This document shows, one piece after another, positions 35,327 through 43,945 of a stretch of 64,000 bases of DNA. This DNA comes from Variovorax atrisoli 110B (lineage in GTDB: Bacteria > Pseudomonadota > Gammaproteobacteria > Burkholderiales > Burkholderiaceae_C). Under the pieces are notes generated by a model. It was not told the origin of the DNA and made no database searches. It was given only the letters and a program-made list of their open reading frames with translations. Made by a program: the position numbers and the translations under genes. The stretch covers positions 62,001-126,000 of the forward strand of contig NZ_KB907450.1 in the NCBI RefSeq assembly GCF_000382045.1. Reading direction: 5' to 3'. How positions within the stretch are numbered: the first letter of the stretch is position 1; the number at the start of each line of letters is the position of its first letter.

Positions 35327-35868
35327 ACGCGAACCTCAAGTGCAGCTGTCCCGCGCACTTGCCGATGCGGCCGGTGGCGCTGGCCGAGGGGCTGCTCGCA
35401 GTGCAGTGCGACGACTGCCACGGCATGTTGATGGACATGGACGACTGGCGCGCCTGGAAGGCGGGCGACGCGAGCCGCGTGCCGCAGGCGGTCGACGACC
35501 AGGTCATCGAGGTGTTCGATGCCACGGCGGTGCGGCACTGCCCCGAATGCGAACGCCTGATGCAGCGCCTGCGCATGAGCGCGGGCCCCGACTTCCGCGT
35601 CGACCGCTGCGTGGCCTGCCAGAACCTCTGGTTCGACCAGGGCGAGTGGCGCGCCATCGTGAGCCGGGGCCTGGCCGGCCGGCTCGACGAGATGCTGTCC
35701 GACGGATGGCAGCGCCGCTTGCAGACCGAGGTGGTCCGCGAGGCCCGCGTTGCGGCGCTGCGCCGCCGCTACGGCGACGTATGCATCGACGAGCTGGACC
35801 GCATCCGCGCCTGGCTCGATACCCAGCCCCACCGCGACGAACTGCTCGCCTTGCTCCGCGCGGACTGA
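35323..35868 (+). CDS. Double zinc-ribbon (zf-TFIIB-type) protein
   Basis: A 181-residue protein with two Cys4-type ribbons. The second matches the zf-TFIIB pattern closely: HCPECERLM, then DRCVACQNLWFDQGEW about residues 67-105. The first is CSCPAHLPM followed by CDDCHGMLMDMDDW (residues 6-45). The rest is helical and charged, with IDELDRIRAWLD near the end. No enzymatic motif. It overlaps the flotillin stop (ATGA) and is 12 bases before the giant ATPase gene, so it may be an adaptor between the two. Confidence 0.85.
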   Translation: MNANLKCSCPAHLPMRPVALAEGLLAVQCDDCHGMLMDMDDWRAWKAGDASRVPQAVDDQVIEVFDATAVRHCPECERLMQRLRMSAGPDFRVDRCVACQNLWFDQGEWRAIVSRGLAGRLDEMLSDGWQRRLQTEVVREARVAALRRRYGDVCIDELDRIRAWLDTQPHRDELLALLRAD

Positions 35869-35880
35869 CCGCGCCGAACT

Positions 35881-38800
35881 ATGCAACCAACGGATGAAAA
35901 AGGCGCGCCGCCGGCCGTCGCCGCCGAATCGCAGACCGAGGCGCTGGTGTCCGGCAGCGGCAGCTACGACCTGCTGAAGAAGCGGCTGGAGAACCAGGGC
36001 GAGGGCCTGCTGAAGAAGACGCAGGCGCTCAACGAGCAGCGGCTGGCCGAGTTCGGCCGCTCCGACCAGGCCCTGGTGCTGCGCACCCGCGCGCGCACCG
36101 AGAACAACGCCGTGGCGCGCGACCTCGTGCGCATCGGCGACCTGCTGCTGTTCGGCTACAACGTGTTCATCGGCCTGCGCAAGGAGACCACTGTCGGCGA
36201 CGTGTTCGGCCTCTACCGCCTGGTGTCGCCGGGCGAAGCCGGACAGGGCGCGGACAGCGACGAGCTGCAGCCGGTGCCGCTGACGGGCAGCTTCCTCGAG
36301 GATGCGCGCTTCGCCTCCGACTTCCGCGAGCTCTACGCCTACTACAAGCAGGCCACGCTGCTGCAGCTTCGCGTCACGCAGGACAAGCTGCTCGCCTCCT
36401 TCCAGATCGGCCAGCAGCTCACCGACGTGCGCGTGTTCCGCTGGGCCATCGAGCGCGACGGCCGCATCCAGTACATCGACAACCGCGGCGAGCGAGACAT
36501 CGCCCTGCCGCCGAGCCACGACTTCGAGTGGACAGTGGCCACCCGCGAAGACCATGTGGGCGGCAAGCACCCGCACGTCAACGTGCTCGACACCGTCTTC
36601 GTCGAGACGCTGGGCGGCGACCTCACGATCAAGATCGAGAACAACACCGAGACCGGGCTGGGCATCTACAGCGAGCCGGTGGAAGACCGCAGCCAGTCGC
36701 TGACCGATGCCGAGATCGCGTGGGCGAAGCTTGGCATGCTGATCCTGCTGCGCGTGAAGCCCTACCGCGAGCAGGTCACGCGCTACCTGGTGTTCAACAT
36801 CCGCACCCAGCAGGTCGAGCGCATCGACGCCATCGGCGGCTCCTGCGTGCAGCTGCCGGAAGACCACGGCATCATCTTTCCGGGCGGCTACTACCTGCAG
36901 TCGGGCGAGCACAAGCGCTTCGACCTGCCTTCCGAGATGGTCGAGAACCTGCGCTTCAAGCGCATGCTGCGTTCGCCCAACGGCGAGGACGTTGCCTACA
37001 TCTTCTACGACCCCAGGCCCGGCCGCTACGCGCTCTTCAACTACAACCTGATCGAGAAGAAGCTCGCCACGCCGATCATCGCCAACGGCTACGCGCGCTT
37101 CGCCGACGGCCGCATCCTGGTGTTCCGCGACAACGACGGCGAGCCGACGCGCGTGCACCCGATGCAGCTGTGGAAGACGCCCTTCGCGAGCGAGGAGCAT
37201 GCGAGCGCGCAGCCGCCCGCTGCCGGCTTCTTCGGCAAGATCGGCAACGCCGAGCTCGTGCGCGGCGTGAGCGACCTGATGGGCATCGCGCGCGCGGTGC
37301 GCGAGCAGGCGCCGACCAAGGCCGCCTACGAGGACCTGATCCGCCAGTGCACCCGCGTGAGCGACGCCTACTTCTGGCTCGACGCGCCCGAGGCCGCCGG
37401 CATCATGGGCGAGCTGCGCAGCATCGCGGAGGTGGCGCGCAGCACGCTGGCCGAGTTCGAGAAAGTCGACACCATCCGCCGCGAGACCGCCCGCGCGCTG
37501 GCCCGCGCGGAAGAGGAACAGCACGCGCTCCTGGTCGACATCGCCAGCACGCTCTGGCGCGCGCCCGACGACTTCGTGAAGGCGCTGGGCCGGCTGCGCG
37601 AACGCCGCGGCGCGCTGCAGATGCTCAAGGAGCTGCGCTACGCCGACCTGCCGCGCATCGCCGCGATGGACGCGGAGCTCGAAACCGAGCAGCAGCGCAT
37701 CGGCGAGCGCGCCATGCAGTTCCTGGCGGCGGATACCGCCTTCGCCGGCCAGCGCCAGGCGCTGGACAAGCTCGCGACGGAACTGCCCAACCTCGGCACC
37801 TCCCCGGCGCTGGGGCAACTGCTCGCCACCCTCGACGAGCAGGCCGCCGGCCTCGACCTGCTGACCGAGCAGCTCGGCAGCCTGCCGGGCGGCGATGCGG
37901 TGATCCGCACATCCATCCTCGACCGCATCTCTCTCATCTACGCCGACATCAACCGCATGCGCGCCGACGCGCGCGCCCGGCGCAAGTCGCTGGGCGTGAC
38001 CGAGGCGCGGGCCGAGTTCGGCGCGCAGTTCAAGCTCTTCGGACAGGCGGTCGAGAACGCGCTGGAGTTCGCCGACACGCCCGAGAAGTGTGACGACGCG
38101 CTCACCCGACTGCTGGCACAGCTGGAAGAGATCGAAGGCCGCTTCGCCGAGCAGGACGAGTTCCTGGGCGACATCGCCGAGAAGCGCGAGAGCGTCTACG
38201 AGGCGCTGTCGGCCCGGCGGCAGGCCCTGGTCGAGGCTCGCCAGCGCCGCGCGCAGGGCGTGATCGACGCGGCGGGGCGCATCCTCGACGGCATTCCGCG
38301 CCGCATCGCGCAGCTGTCCGATCTGACGCAGGTCCACAGCTACTTCGCCGCCGACCCGATGATCGGCAAGCTGCGCACGCTGATCGCCGACCTGCGCACG
38401 CTGGGGGCGGCGGTGCCTGCCGACGAGCTCGACACGCGCCTGAAGACCGCGCGCGACCAGGCCCTGCGCGCCGTTCGCGACAAACGCGAACTGGTGAGCG
38501 AGGGCGGCGATACGCTGCGCCTGGGGCGCCACGTCTTCACCGTGCACCGCCAGCCCGTCGACCTGACGCTGGTGGCCCGCGAGGAAGGCATGGCCTACCA
38601 GGTGACGGGCACCGACTACCTGAGCCCGGTGAAAGACGAGCGCCTGCAGGCGCTGCGGGACTACTGGGGCCAGTCGCTGGTGTCCGAGACGCCCGAGCTG
38701 TCGCGCGCCGAGTACCTCGCAGGCCGCCTGCTCGAAGCGCTGCTCGAAGGCAGGGCCGAACGCAGCTGGGCCGACGTGCGCACGCTGCTGGCCGAGGACC

Positions 38801-41133
38801 CGCAGCATCCGCAGCTGCTCGAAATGGTCCGCCGCTTCGCTGCCGCGCGCTACCAGGAGGGCTATCAGAAGGGCATCCACGACGACGATGCGCTTCGCCT
38901 GCTGGCCGCGCTGGTCGCCATGCAGGACCAGGCCGGGCTGCTCGCCTGGGGGCCGACGGAGCGTGCGCTGGCATTGCTCTACTGGCAGCACGGCCACCTG
39001 ATCGCGCACCGCGAGTCGCTGCTGCGCCGTGCGCGCGCGGCGCTTCAGATGCAGGAGCTCTTCGGGCGTCGCGACGCCCTCGACCAGCTCGAAGCCGACG
39101 TCGCCCGCTCGCTGGGGCATTTCGTGCGCGAGGTGCTGCCCGACATGCTCGCGGTGGGCGAGACGGCGGAGGATGAGCAGGAGCCCGAGGGCCGCAAGGC
39201 GCTCGTCGCCACGCTATGCGACCAGTCGGCTGCCTACCTCGTGCGCGAGCTTTCTGCCCATGGCGGCGAGACCTGGGTGGTCTCGGGCGCCGGCGAAGAC
39301 CTTGCCGCCGCATTGCTGCGCGAGCTCGAACGCGGTCGGCGCCGCGAGGCATGGCAGGCCGACCTGGACGCCGCACCGCCGGCCGAGCGCTGGCGGCTCG
39401 CGCGTGACTGGGTGCGCGCGTATGCGGTGCACCAGTCGCCGCAATCGGCCGACTGGGTGGACGATGCGGCCAGCGTGCTCGCCATGCCGCTTCAGCGCAC
39501 CCGGGTCAACGTGGCGCTCGACCAGGCCGTCGAAGGGCTGAGGGGCGAGCATCCGCGCGTGGCCGATGGTCGGCTGGTGTTGAACCTCAACGACTTCTGG
39601 CGCCGTTTCCTCTTCCACGCGCAGCACGCGGTGCCGGCCTTCGAGGCGCTGCACCGGCTGCGCCACGAGCTGCTCGAAGAGGAGAAGGCGCGTCTCAAGC
39701 TGAGCCAGTTCCAGGCCAAGCCGCTTTCCACCTTCGTGCGCAACCAGCTGATCGACGAGCTGTACCTGCCCATCATCGGCGACAACCTCGCCAAGCAGAT
39801 CGGCTCGGCGGGCGAGGGCAGCCGCACCGACCGCATGGGCCTGTTGCTGCTGATCTCTCCGCCGGGCTACGGCAAGACCACGCTGATGGAGTACGTGGCC
39901 GACCGGCTGGGCCTGATCTTCGTGCGCATCAACTGCCCGGCGCTCGGCCACGGCGTGACCGCCATCGACCCGGCCAATGCGCCCAACAGCGCGGCGCGGC
40001 AGGAGCTGGAGAAGCTCAACCTGGGCCTCGCCATGGGCAGCAACGTGATGCTGTACCTCGACGACATCCAGCACACGAGCCCCGAGTTCCTGCAGAAGTT
40101 CATCGCGCTGGCCGACGGCACCCGCCGCATCGAAGGCGTGTGGAACGGCGAACCGCGCAGCTACGACATGCGCGGCAAGCGCTTCGCCATCGTGATGGCA
40201 GGCAACCCGTACACCGAATCGGGCGACGTGTTCAAGATCCCGGACATGCTGGCCAACCGGGCCGACATCTACAACCTCGGCGACGTGCTCTCGGGCCGAG
40301 AGTCGGCGTTCGCGCTCTCCTACATCGAGAACAGCCTCACGTCGAACCCCACGCTGATGCCGCTTGCCTCGCGCGACCCGAAGGACGTGCAGCTGCTGGT
40401 GCAGATGGCCCAGGGCCACGAGGTGCCCAGCAGCGCGCTCTCGCACGCGTACAGCGCAGTCGAGCTGGAGGAGATCAAGGCGCTGCTGCAGCGGCTCTTC
40501 CGTGCACGCGACCTGCTGCTGAAGGTGAACCTCGCCTATATCGAGTCGGCTGCGCAGCAGGAGTCGTACCGCATCGCGCCGCCCTTCAAGCTGCAGGGCA
40601 GCTACCGCAACATGACCAAGCTGGCGGGCAAGATCACCGCGCTGATGCGCGACGACGAGCTCGATTCGCTCCTGCGCGACCACTACCGCGGCGAGGCCCA
40701 GACCCTGACCACCGGGGCCGAGGAGAACCTGTTGCGCCTGGCGCAGCTCCTGGGCAGCCCGACGCCCGAGGAAGACGCGCGCTGGAAGGAGATCTGCGAG
40801 GAGTTCGTGCGCCAGCGCAAGCTCGGCGGGGCAGACGTGGACGGCAGCCAGCGGATCGCCAGCAGCATGCTCGAAGTGGCGCGCGCGGTCGATGCGCTCA
40901 AGCCGGAACCCCTAGCGCCCGCAGAAGGGCCCAGCGAAAGCCAGCGGCTGGCCGACGCCATGCTGCAGATCGCCGTGACCTACCGCGAGCTGATCCTGCC
41001 GCTGGTGACGGCCACCGAGCGCCGCCTGGAGCTGGACCGTTCCATCGCGCAGAACATGGAGCGGCTCGCGGCAGAGGCGATGAGCATGCGAGCGGTGCCG
41101 AAGCGCGCCTCCGAACCCGACAAGGAGCAATGA
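35881..41133 (+). CDS. Giant DUF3686/AAA+ ATPase ('DNA repair ATPase' family)
   Basis: A 1750-residue cytoplasmic protein. The N-terminal half (about residues 30-480) fits the DUF3686 region found in proteins labelled DNA repair ATPase; a long helical/coiled-coil middle (about 480-900) resembles SMC-like linkers and probably prompted that label. The AAA+ module lies at about 1285-1560: Walker A PPGYGKTT with Lys1332, Walker B VMLYLDDIQHT with Asp1394 and Asp1395, sensor 1 Asn1442 in MAGNPYTES. The usual Walker B Glu is Asp here. No membrane helix. A repair role is unproven; neighbours suggest PspA/flotillin membrane work, perhaps disassembling PspA or flotillin assemblies (inference). Confidence 0.85.
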   Translation: MQPTDEKGAPPAVAAESQTEALVSGSGSYDLLKKRLENQGEGLLKKTQALNEQRLAEFGRSDQALVLRTRARTENNAVARDLVRIGDLLLFGYNVFIGLRKETTVGDVFGLYRLVSPGEAGQGADSDELQPVPLTGSFLEDARFASDFRELYAYYKQATLLQLRVTQDKLLASFQIGQQLTDVRVFRWAIERDGRIQYIDNRGERDIALPPSHDFEWTVATREDHVGGKHPHVNVLDTVFVETLGGDLTIKIENNTETGLGIYSEPVEDRSQSLTDAEIAWAKLGMLILLRVKPYREQVTRYLVFNIRTQQVERIDAIGGSCVQLPEDHGIIFPGGYYLQSGEHKRFDLPSEMVENLRFKRMLRSPNGEDVAYIFYDPRPGRYALFNYNLIEKKLATPIIANGYARFADGRILVFRDNDGEPTRVHPMQLWKTPFASEEHASAQPPAAGFFGKIGNAELVRGVSDLMGIARAVREQAPTKAAYEDLIRQCTRVSDAYFWLDAPEAAGIMGELRSIAEVARSTLAEFEKVDTIRRETARALARAEEEQHALLVDIASTLWRAPDDFVKALGRLRERRGALQMLKELRYADLPRIAAMDAELETEQQRIGERAMQFLAADTAFAGQRQALDKLATELPNLGTSPALGQLLATLDEQAAGLDLLTEQLGSLPGGDAVIRTSILDRISLIYADINRMRADARARRKSLGVTEARAEFGAQFKLFGQAVENALEFADTPEKCDDALTRLLAQLEEIEGRFAEQDEFLGDIAEKRESVYEALSARRQALVEARQRRAQGVIDAAGRILDGIPRRIAQLSDLTQVHSYFAADPMIGKLRTLIADLRTLGAAVPADELDTRLKTARDQALRAVRDKRELVSEGGDTLRLGRHVFTVHRQPVDLTLVAREEGMAYQVTGTDYLSPVKDERLQALRDYWGQSLVSETPELSRAEYLAGRLLEALLEGRAERSWADVRTLLAEDPQHPQLLEMVRRFAAARYQEGYQKGIHDDDALRLLAALVAMQDQAGLLAWGPTERALALLYWQHGHLIAHRESLLRRARAALQMQELFGRRDALDQLEADVARSLGHFVREVLPDMLAVGETAEDEQEPEGRKALVATLCDQSAAYLVRELSAHGGETWVVSGAGEDLAAALLRELERGRRREAWQADLDAAPPAERWRLARDWVRAYAVHQSPQSADWVDDAASVLAMPLQRTRVNVALDQAVEGLRGEHPRVADGRLVLNLNDFWRRFLFHAQHAVPAFEALHRLRHELLEEEKARLKLSQFQAKPLSTFVRNQLIDELYLPIIGDNLAKQIGSAGEGSRTDRMGLLLLISPPGYGKTTLMEYVADRLGLIFVRINCPALGHGVTAIDPANAPNSAARQELEKLNLGLAMGSNVMLYLDDIQHTSPEFLQKFIALADGTRRIEGVWNGEPRSYDMRGKRFAIVMAGNPYTESGDVFKIPDMLANRADIYNLGDVLSGRESAFALSYIENSLTSNPTLMPLASRDPKDVQLLVQMAQGHEVPSSALSHAYSAVELEEIKALLQRLFRARDLLLKVNLAYIESAAQQESYRIAPPFKLQGSYRNMTKLAGKITALMRDDELDSLLRDHYRGEAQTLTTGAEENLLRLAQLLGSPTPEEDARWKEICEEFVRQRKLGGADVDGSQRIASSMLEVARAVDALKPEPLAPAEGPSESQRLADAMLQIAVTYRELILPLVTATERRLELDRSIAQNMERLAAEAMSMRAVPKRASEPDKEQ

Positions 41134-41134
41134 G

Positions 41135-41866
41135 ATGTCGGCCTTGCCCGCGACCAACGAAGCACCGCCCGGCCTGCCATTTCTGCTGGCCCAGCTCGAC
41201 GACACCCTCGCCGATGCCCGCCTGAGCGACGACGAGCGGCGCGTGCTGGTCCACACGCTGCGCGAGGCCCAGCCGCCCGAAGACGGCCTGCGCCAGCTGC
41301 GCAACCGTGCCTTCGACCTTGTGCGCGCACGCACCGCCGACCCTGAACAGCTCGCGCTGCTGAAGTGGCTGGAGGGCGTGGTCCGCGCCATCGACACCGG
41401 CCGCTCGCCCGACAACGTGGCCGTACGCTCCCAGGCCTTCTTCAGCCCCGGAACGGCCTGCCTGCAGGCCATCAACCAGCAGTTGCGTGCGGCGAGGCAT
41501 TCGATCGACCTGTGCGTGTTCACCCTGTCGGACGACCGCATCACGGCCGAGGTACTGGCCGCGCACCGGCGCGGCGTATCGCTGCGCTGCATCTCCGACA
41601 ACGACAAGGAGTTCGATCTCGGCAGCGACATCGGCCAGCTGCGCGCTGCCGGCATTCCCGTGGCGGTGGACCGAACGGAGGCGCACATGCACCACAAGTT
41701 CGCCATCTTCGACGGCGCCCGGCTGCTCAACGGCAGCTACAACTGGACGCGCAGCGCCTGCGAGTTCAACGAGGAGAACCTGGTGCTGACCAACGACCCG
41801 CAGCTCGTGCGGCGCTTCGCCGACGAGTTCGACAGCCTCTGGAAAGAACTGCAGGCCCCCCGATGA
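41135..41866 (+). CDS. Phospholipase D-like protein with one HKD motif
   Basis: A 243-residue PLD-superfamily protein. One HKD motif is present near residue 185, HHKFAIFDG followed by LLNGSYNWT, the H-x-K-x4-D...GSxN signature, so it would act as a dimer like the Nuc-type nucleases and mitochondrial PLD6. An N-terminal helical region (residues 1-85) is family-atypical. There is no signal peptide, so it is cytoplasmic. The activity could be on phospholipid (cardiolipin) or nucleic acid; next to PspA and flotillin the former is attractive but unproven. It starts two bases after the ATPase stop codon. Confidence 0.85.
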   Translation: MSALPATNEAPPGLPFLLAQLDDTLADARLSDDERRVLVHTLREAQPPEDGLRQLRNRAFDLVRARTADPEQLALLKWLEGVVRAIDTGRSPDNVAVRSQAFFSPGTACLQAINQQLRAARHSIDLCVFTLSDDRITAEVLAAHRRGVSLRCISDNDKEFDLGSDIGQLRAAGIPVAVDRTEAHMHHKFAIFDGARLLNGSYNWTRSACEFNEENLVLTNDPQLVRRFADEFDSLWKELQAPR

Positions 41867-42645
41867 GCACCCGACGCATCGACTACGACTGGGAACTGCC
41901 GCCCGAGATGCAGCAGCGGCTGGGCGGCTCCAGCTACGGCGCGCAGCGCGTCATCCGCGAGCAGGGGCACCTGATGGTGATCCTGCACGAGCCGCCGGCG
42001 GGCACGGCGTCGGAGCGCAAGGCGGCAGTGTTCCTGCGCAAGCCCGATGGCACCTGGCTGCACAAGGGCAACAACCCGGGCGAGCGGCCGCTGGCCAAGC
42101 TGGTCGAGAACTACCGCGCGACCCTGGCCGCCTTCGAGGTCCGGCACGAGGCCGCCGACAGCTCGGAAGCGCTGTTCCAGATCCTCGGGCCGCTGATTCC
42201 GCTCTCGCGCGCCGCCTCGAACATGCAGGCCACGCTGCAGGCCGCACGGGAGGCCGTGCCGGAAGACTCGATGATCACCGACCTGCGCGACCGTGCGGTG
42301 GAGATCTCGCGCGGGCTCGAGTTGCTGATGGCGGACACCCGCATGTCGCTGGACTACAGGCTTGCCCACGCGGCCGAGCAGCAGGCGCGCGCGGCCAACG
42401 AAGTCAGCCGGGCGCAGCACAAGCTCAACACCATCGCGGCGCTGACCTTTCCGCTGATGGCCATCGGCGCGGCCTTCGGCATGAACCTGCACAGCGGCGT
42501 CGAGAACCTGCCGGGCTGGGTCTACTGGGCGATCTTCGGTGCGGGACTCTTCATGGGCGTTCTGCTGCGCGGATGGGTGAAGGCGCCCGATGTGCCTGCG
42601 CCGGCCGTGCCACCCCTCGGATCGGGCTTGTCGAAGAAGAAGTAG
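41863..42645 (+). CDS. Membrane protein with CorA-like GMN helix pair
   Basis: A 260-residue protein with a soluble, helical N-terminal 190 residues and two C-terminal membrane helices. Between them, AAFGMNLHSGVENLPGW reproduces the GMN pore signature and periplasmic loop of CorA-type Mg transporters. The N-terminal funnel is not clearly CorA-like, so it may be a divergent relative or a channel-like effector. It overlaps the PLD gene (ATGA) and is the last gene of the operon. A short tail (GSGLSKKK) is basic and probably cytoplasmic. Confidence 0.75.
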   Translation: MSTRRIDYDWELPPEMQQRLGGSSYGAQRVIREQGHLMVILHEPPAGTASERKAAVFLRKPDGTWLHKGNNPGERPLAKLVENYRATLAAFEVRHEAADSSEALFQILGPLIPLSRAASNMQATLQAAREAVPEDSMITDLRDRAVEISRGLELLMADTRMSLDYRLAHAAEQQARAANEVSRAQHKLNTIAALTFPLMAIGAAFGMNLHSGVENLPGWVYWAIFGAGLFMGVLLRGWVKAPDVPAPAVPPLGSGLSKKK

Positions 42646-42668
42646 GGCGGCCCTGCCGTCGCCGGTGG

Positions 42669-42687
42669 CCTTCGCGTTTCGCGAAGG
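42669..42687. terminator. Hairpin after the PspA/flotillin operon
   Basis: Perfect 8-bp stem CCTTCGCG-TTT-CGCGAAGG, beginning 24 bases after the last gene of the operon. No T-run follows, so it is either a weak terminator, a transcript-end stabiliser, or a degenerate member of the CGCGAAG-rich dispersed repeats. Confidence 0.4.
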
Positions 42688-42769
42688 ACTGCTGCCGCCA
42701 AAGCAATTCCGCATTCCGCGATCCGTTCCTAGAGTCGGGGCCAGCCCAACCAAGGAGACGGACGCGGAC

Positions 42770-43945
42770 ATGAATGCACTCGAAGGCCTGAAGGTGCTGG
42801 AGCTCGGCCAGCTCATCGCCGGCCCCTTCGCCGGCAAGACGCTGGCGGAGTTCGGTGCCGACGTGATCAAGGTCGAGCCGGCCGGCGTCGGCGATCCGCT
42901 GCGCAAGTGGCGGCTGCTGCGCGACAACGGCACCTCGGCATGGTGGGAGGTGCAGTCGCGCAACAAGCGCTCGGTGTGCCTCGACCTGCGCAGCACCGAA
43001 GGTCAGGAGGCCGTGCGCGCACTGGCGCTCGAGGCCGACGTGCTGATCGAGAACTTCAAGCCCGGCACGCTCGAAGGCTGGGGCCTGGGGTGGGAAGAGC
43101 TGCATGCGCTGAACCCGCGGCTGATCATGCTGCGCATCTCGGGCTACGGGCAGACCGGGCCCTATCGCGACAAGCCCGGCTTCGGCGTGCTCGGCGAATC
43201 GATGGGCGGCCTGCGCTACCTGAGTGGCGAGCCGGAGCGGGTGCCGGTGCGCGTGGGAGTGTCGCTGGGCGACACGCTGGCCGCGCTGCACGGCGTGATC
43301 GGCGTGCTGACCGCGCTGCACCACCGTACCGCCCATGGCGGAGAAGGGCAGTTCATCGACGTGGCGCTCTACGAGTCGGTGTTCAACGTGATGGAAAGCC
43401 TGCTGCCCGAATACGACGCCTTCGGCGCCGTGCGCGAGCGGGCCGGCAGCGCGCTGCCCGGCATCGCGCCGACCAACGCCTACCGCTGCGAGGACGGGCA
43501 CTACGTGCTGGTGGCCGGCAACGGCGACAGCATCTTCCGCCGGCTGATGCGCGCCATCGGCCGGGAAGACCTGGGAAGCGACCCCGCGCTCGCGCACAAC
43601 GACGGCCGCGTGCTGCGCGTGGACGAGATCGACGCCGCCATCGAGGCATGGACGCTGCGGCGCAGCCGCGACGAGGTGCTGGCCGCGCTCGATGCGGCGG
43701 GCGTGCCAGTGGGGCGCATCTACACGGTGGCCGACATCGCGAGCGACCCGCAATACCTGGCGCGCGGGATGATCGTGGAAGCCTCGACTTCCGACGGCGC
43801 CACGCTGAAGGTGCCTGGCGTGGTGCCCAAGCTCAGTGCCACGCCGGGCCGCATCGCGCACCCCGCGCCCCGGCTGGGCGAGCACGATGGCGATCTGCGC
43901 GGCGGCGGCTGGCCCGCGCGCCGTGCCGAAGGAGCGGCGGCATGA
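42770..43945 (+). CDS. CaiB/BaiF-family (class III) CoA-transferase
   Basis: Transfers CoA between carboxylic acids. The 391 residues from the ATG at 42770 (after AAGGAG) have the normal domain order: Rossmann-like opening LEGLKVLELGQLIAGPFAGK, GYGQTGPYRDKPGF, the probable catalytic Asp in SLGDTLAALHGV near residue 169, and the smaller domain from about 220. It is the first of four co-transcribed genes with an HMG-CoA-lyase-like protein, a VOC protein and a Bug receptor, so it probably activates a branched hydroxy-dicarboxylate as its CoA ester before cleavage (inference). Confidence 0.9.
   Translation: MNALEGLKVLELGQLIAGPFAGKTLAEFGADVIKVEPAGVGDPLRKWRLLRDNGTSAWWEVQSRNKRSVCLDLRSTEGQEAVRALALEADVLIENFKPGTLEGWGLGWEELHALNPRLIMLRISGYGQTGPYRDKPGFGVLGESMGGLRYLSGEPERVPVRVGVSLGDTLAALHGVIGVLTALHHRTAHGGEGQFIDVALYESVFNVMESLLPEYDAFGAVRERAGSALPGIAPTNAYRCEDGHYVLVAGNGDSIFRRLMRAIGREDLGSDPALAHNDGRVLRVDEIDAAIEAWTLRRSRDEVLAALDAAGVPVGRIYTVADIASDPQYLARGMIVEASTSDGATLKVPGVVPKLSATPGRIAHPAPRLGEHDGDLRGGGWPARRAEGAAA

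Noticed and set aside
35122..39120. A 1332-codon open frame on the minus strand opposite the giant ATPase gene
   Set aside because: It is the antisense shadow of a GC-rich coding region: Val/Leu/Gly/His-rich low-complexity translation, no domain, and codon bias belongs to the plus-strand gene.
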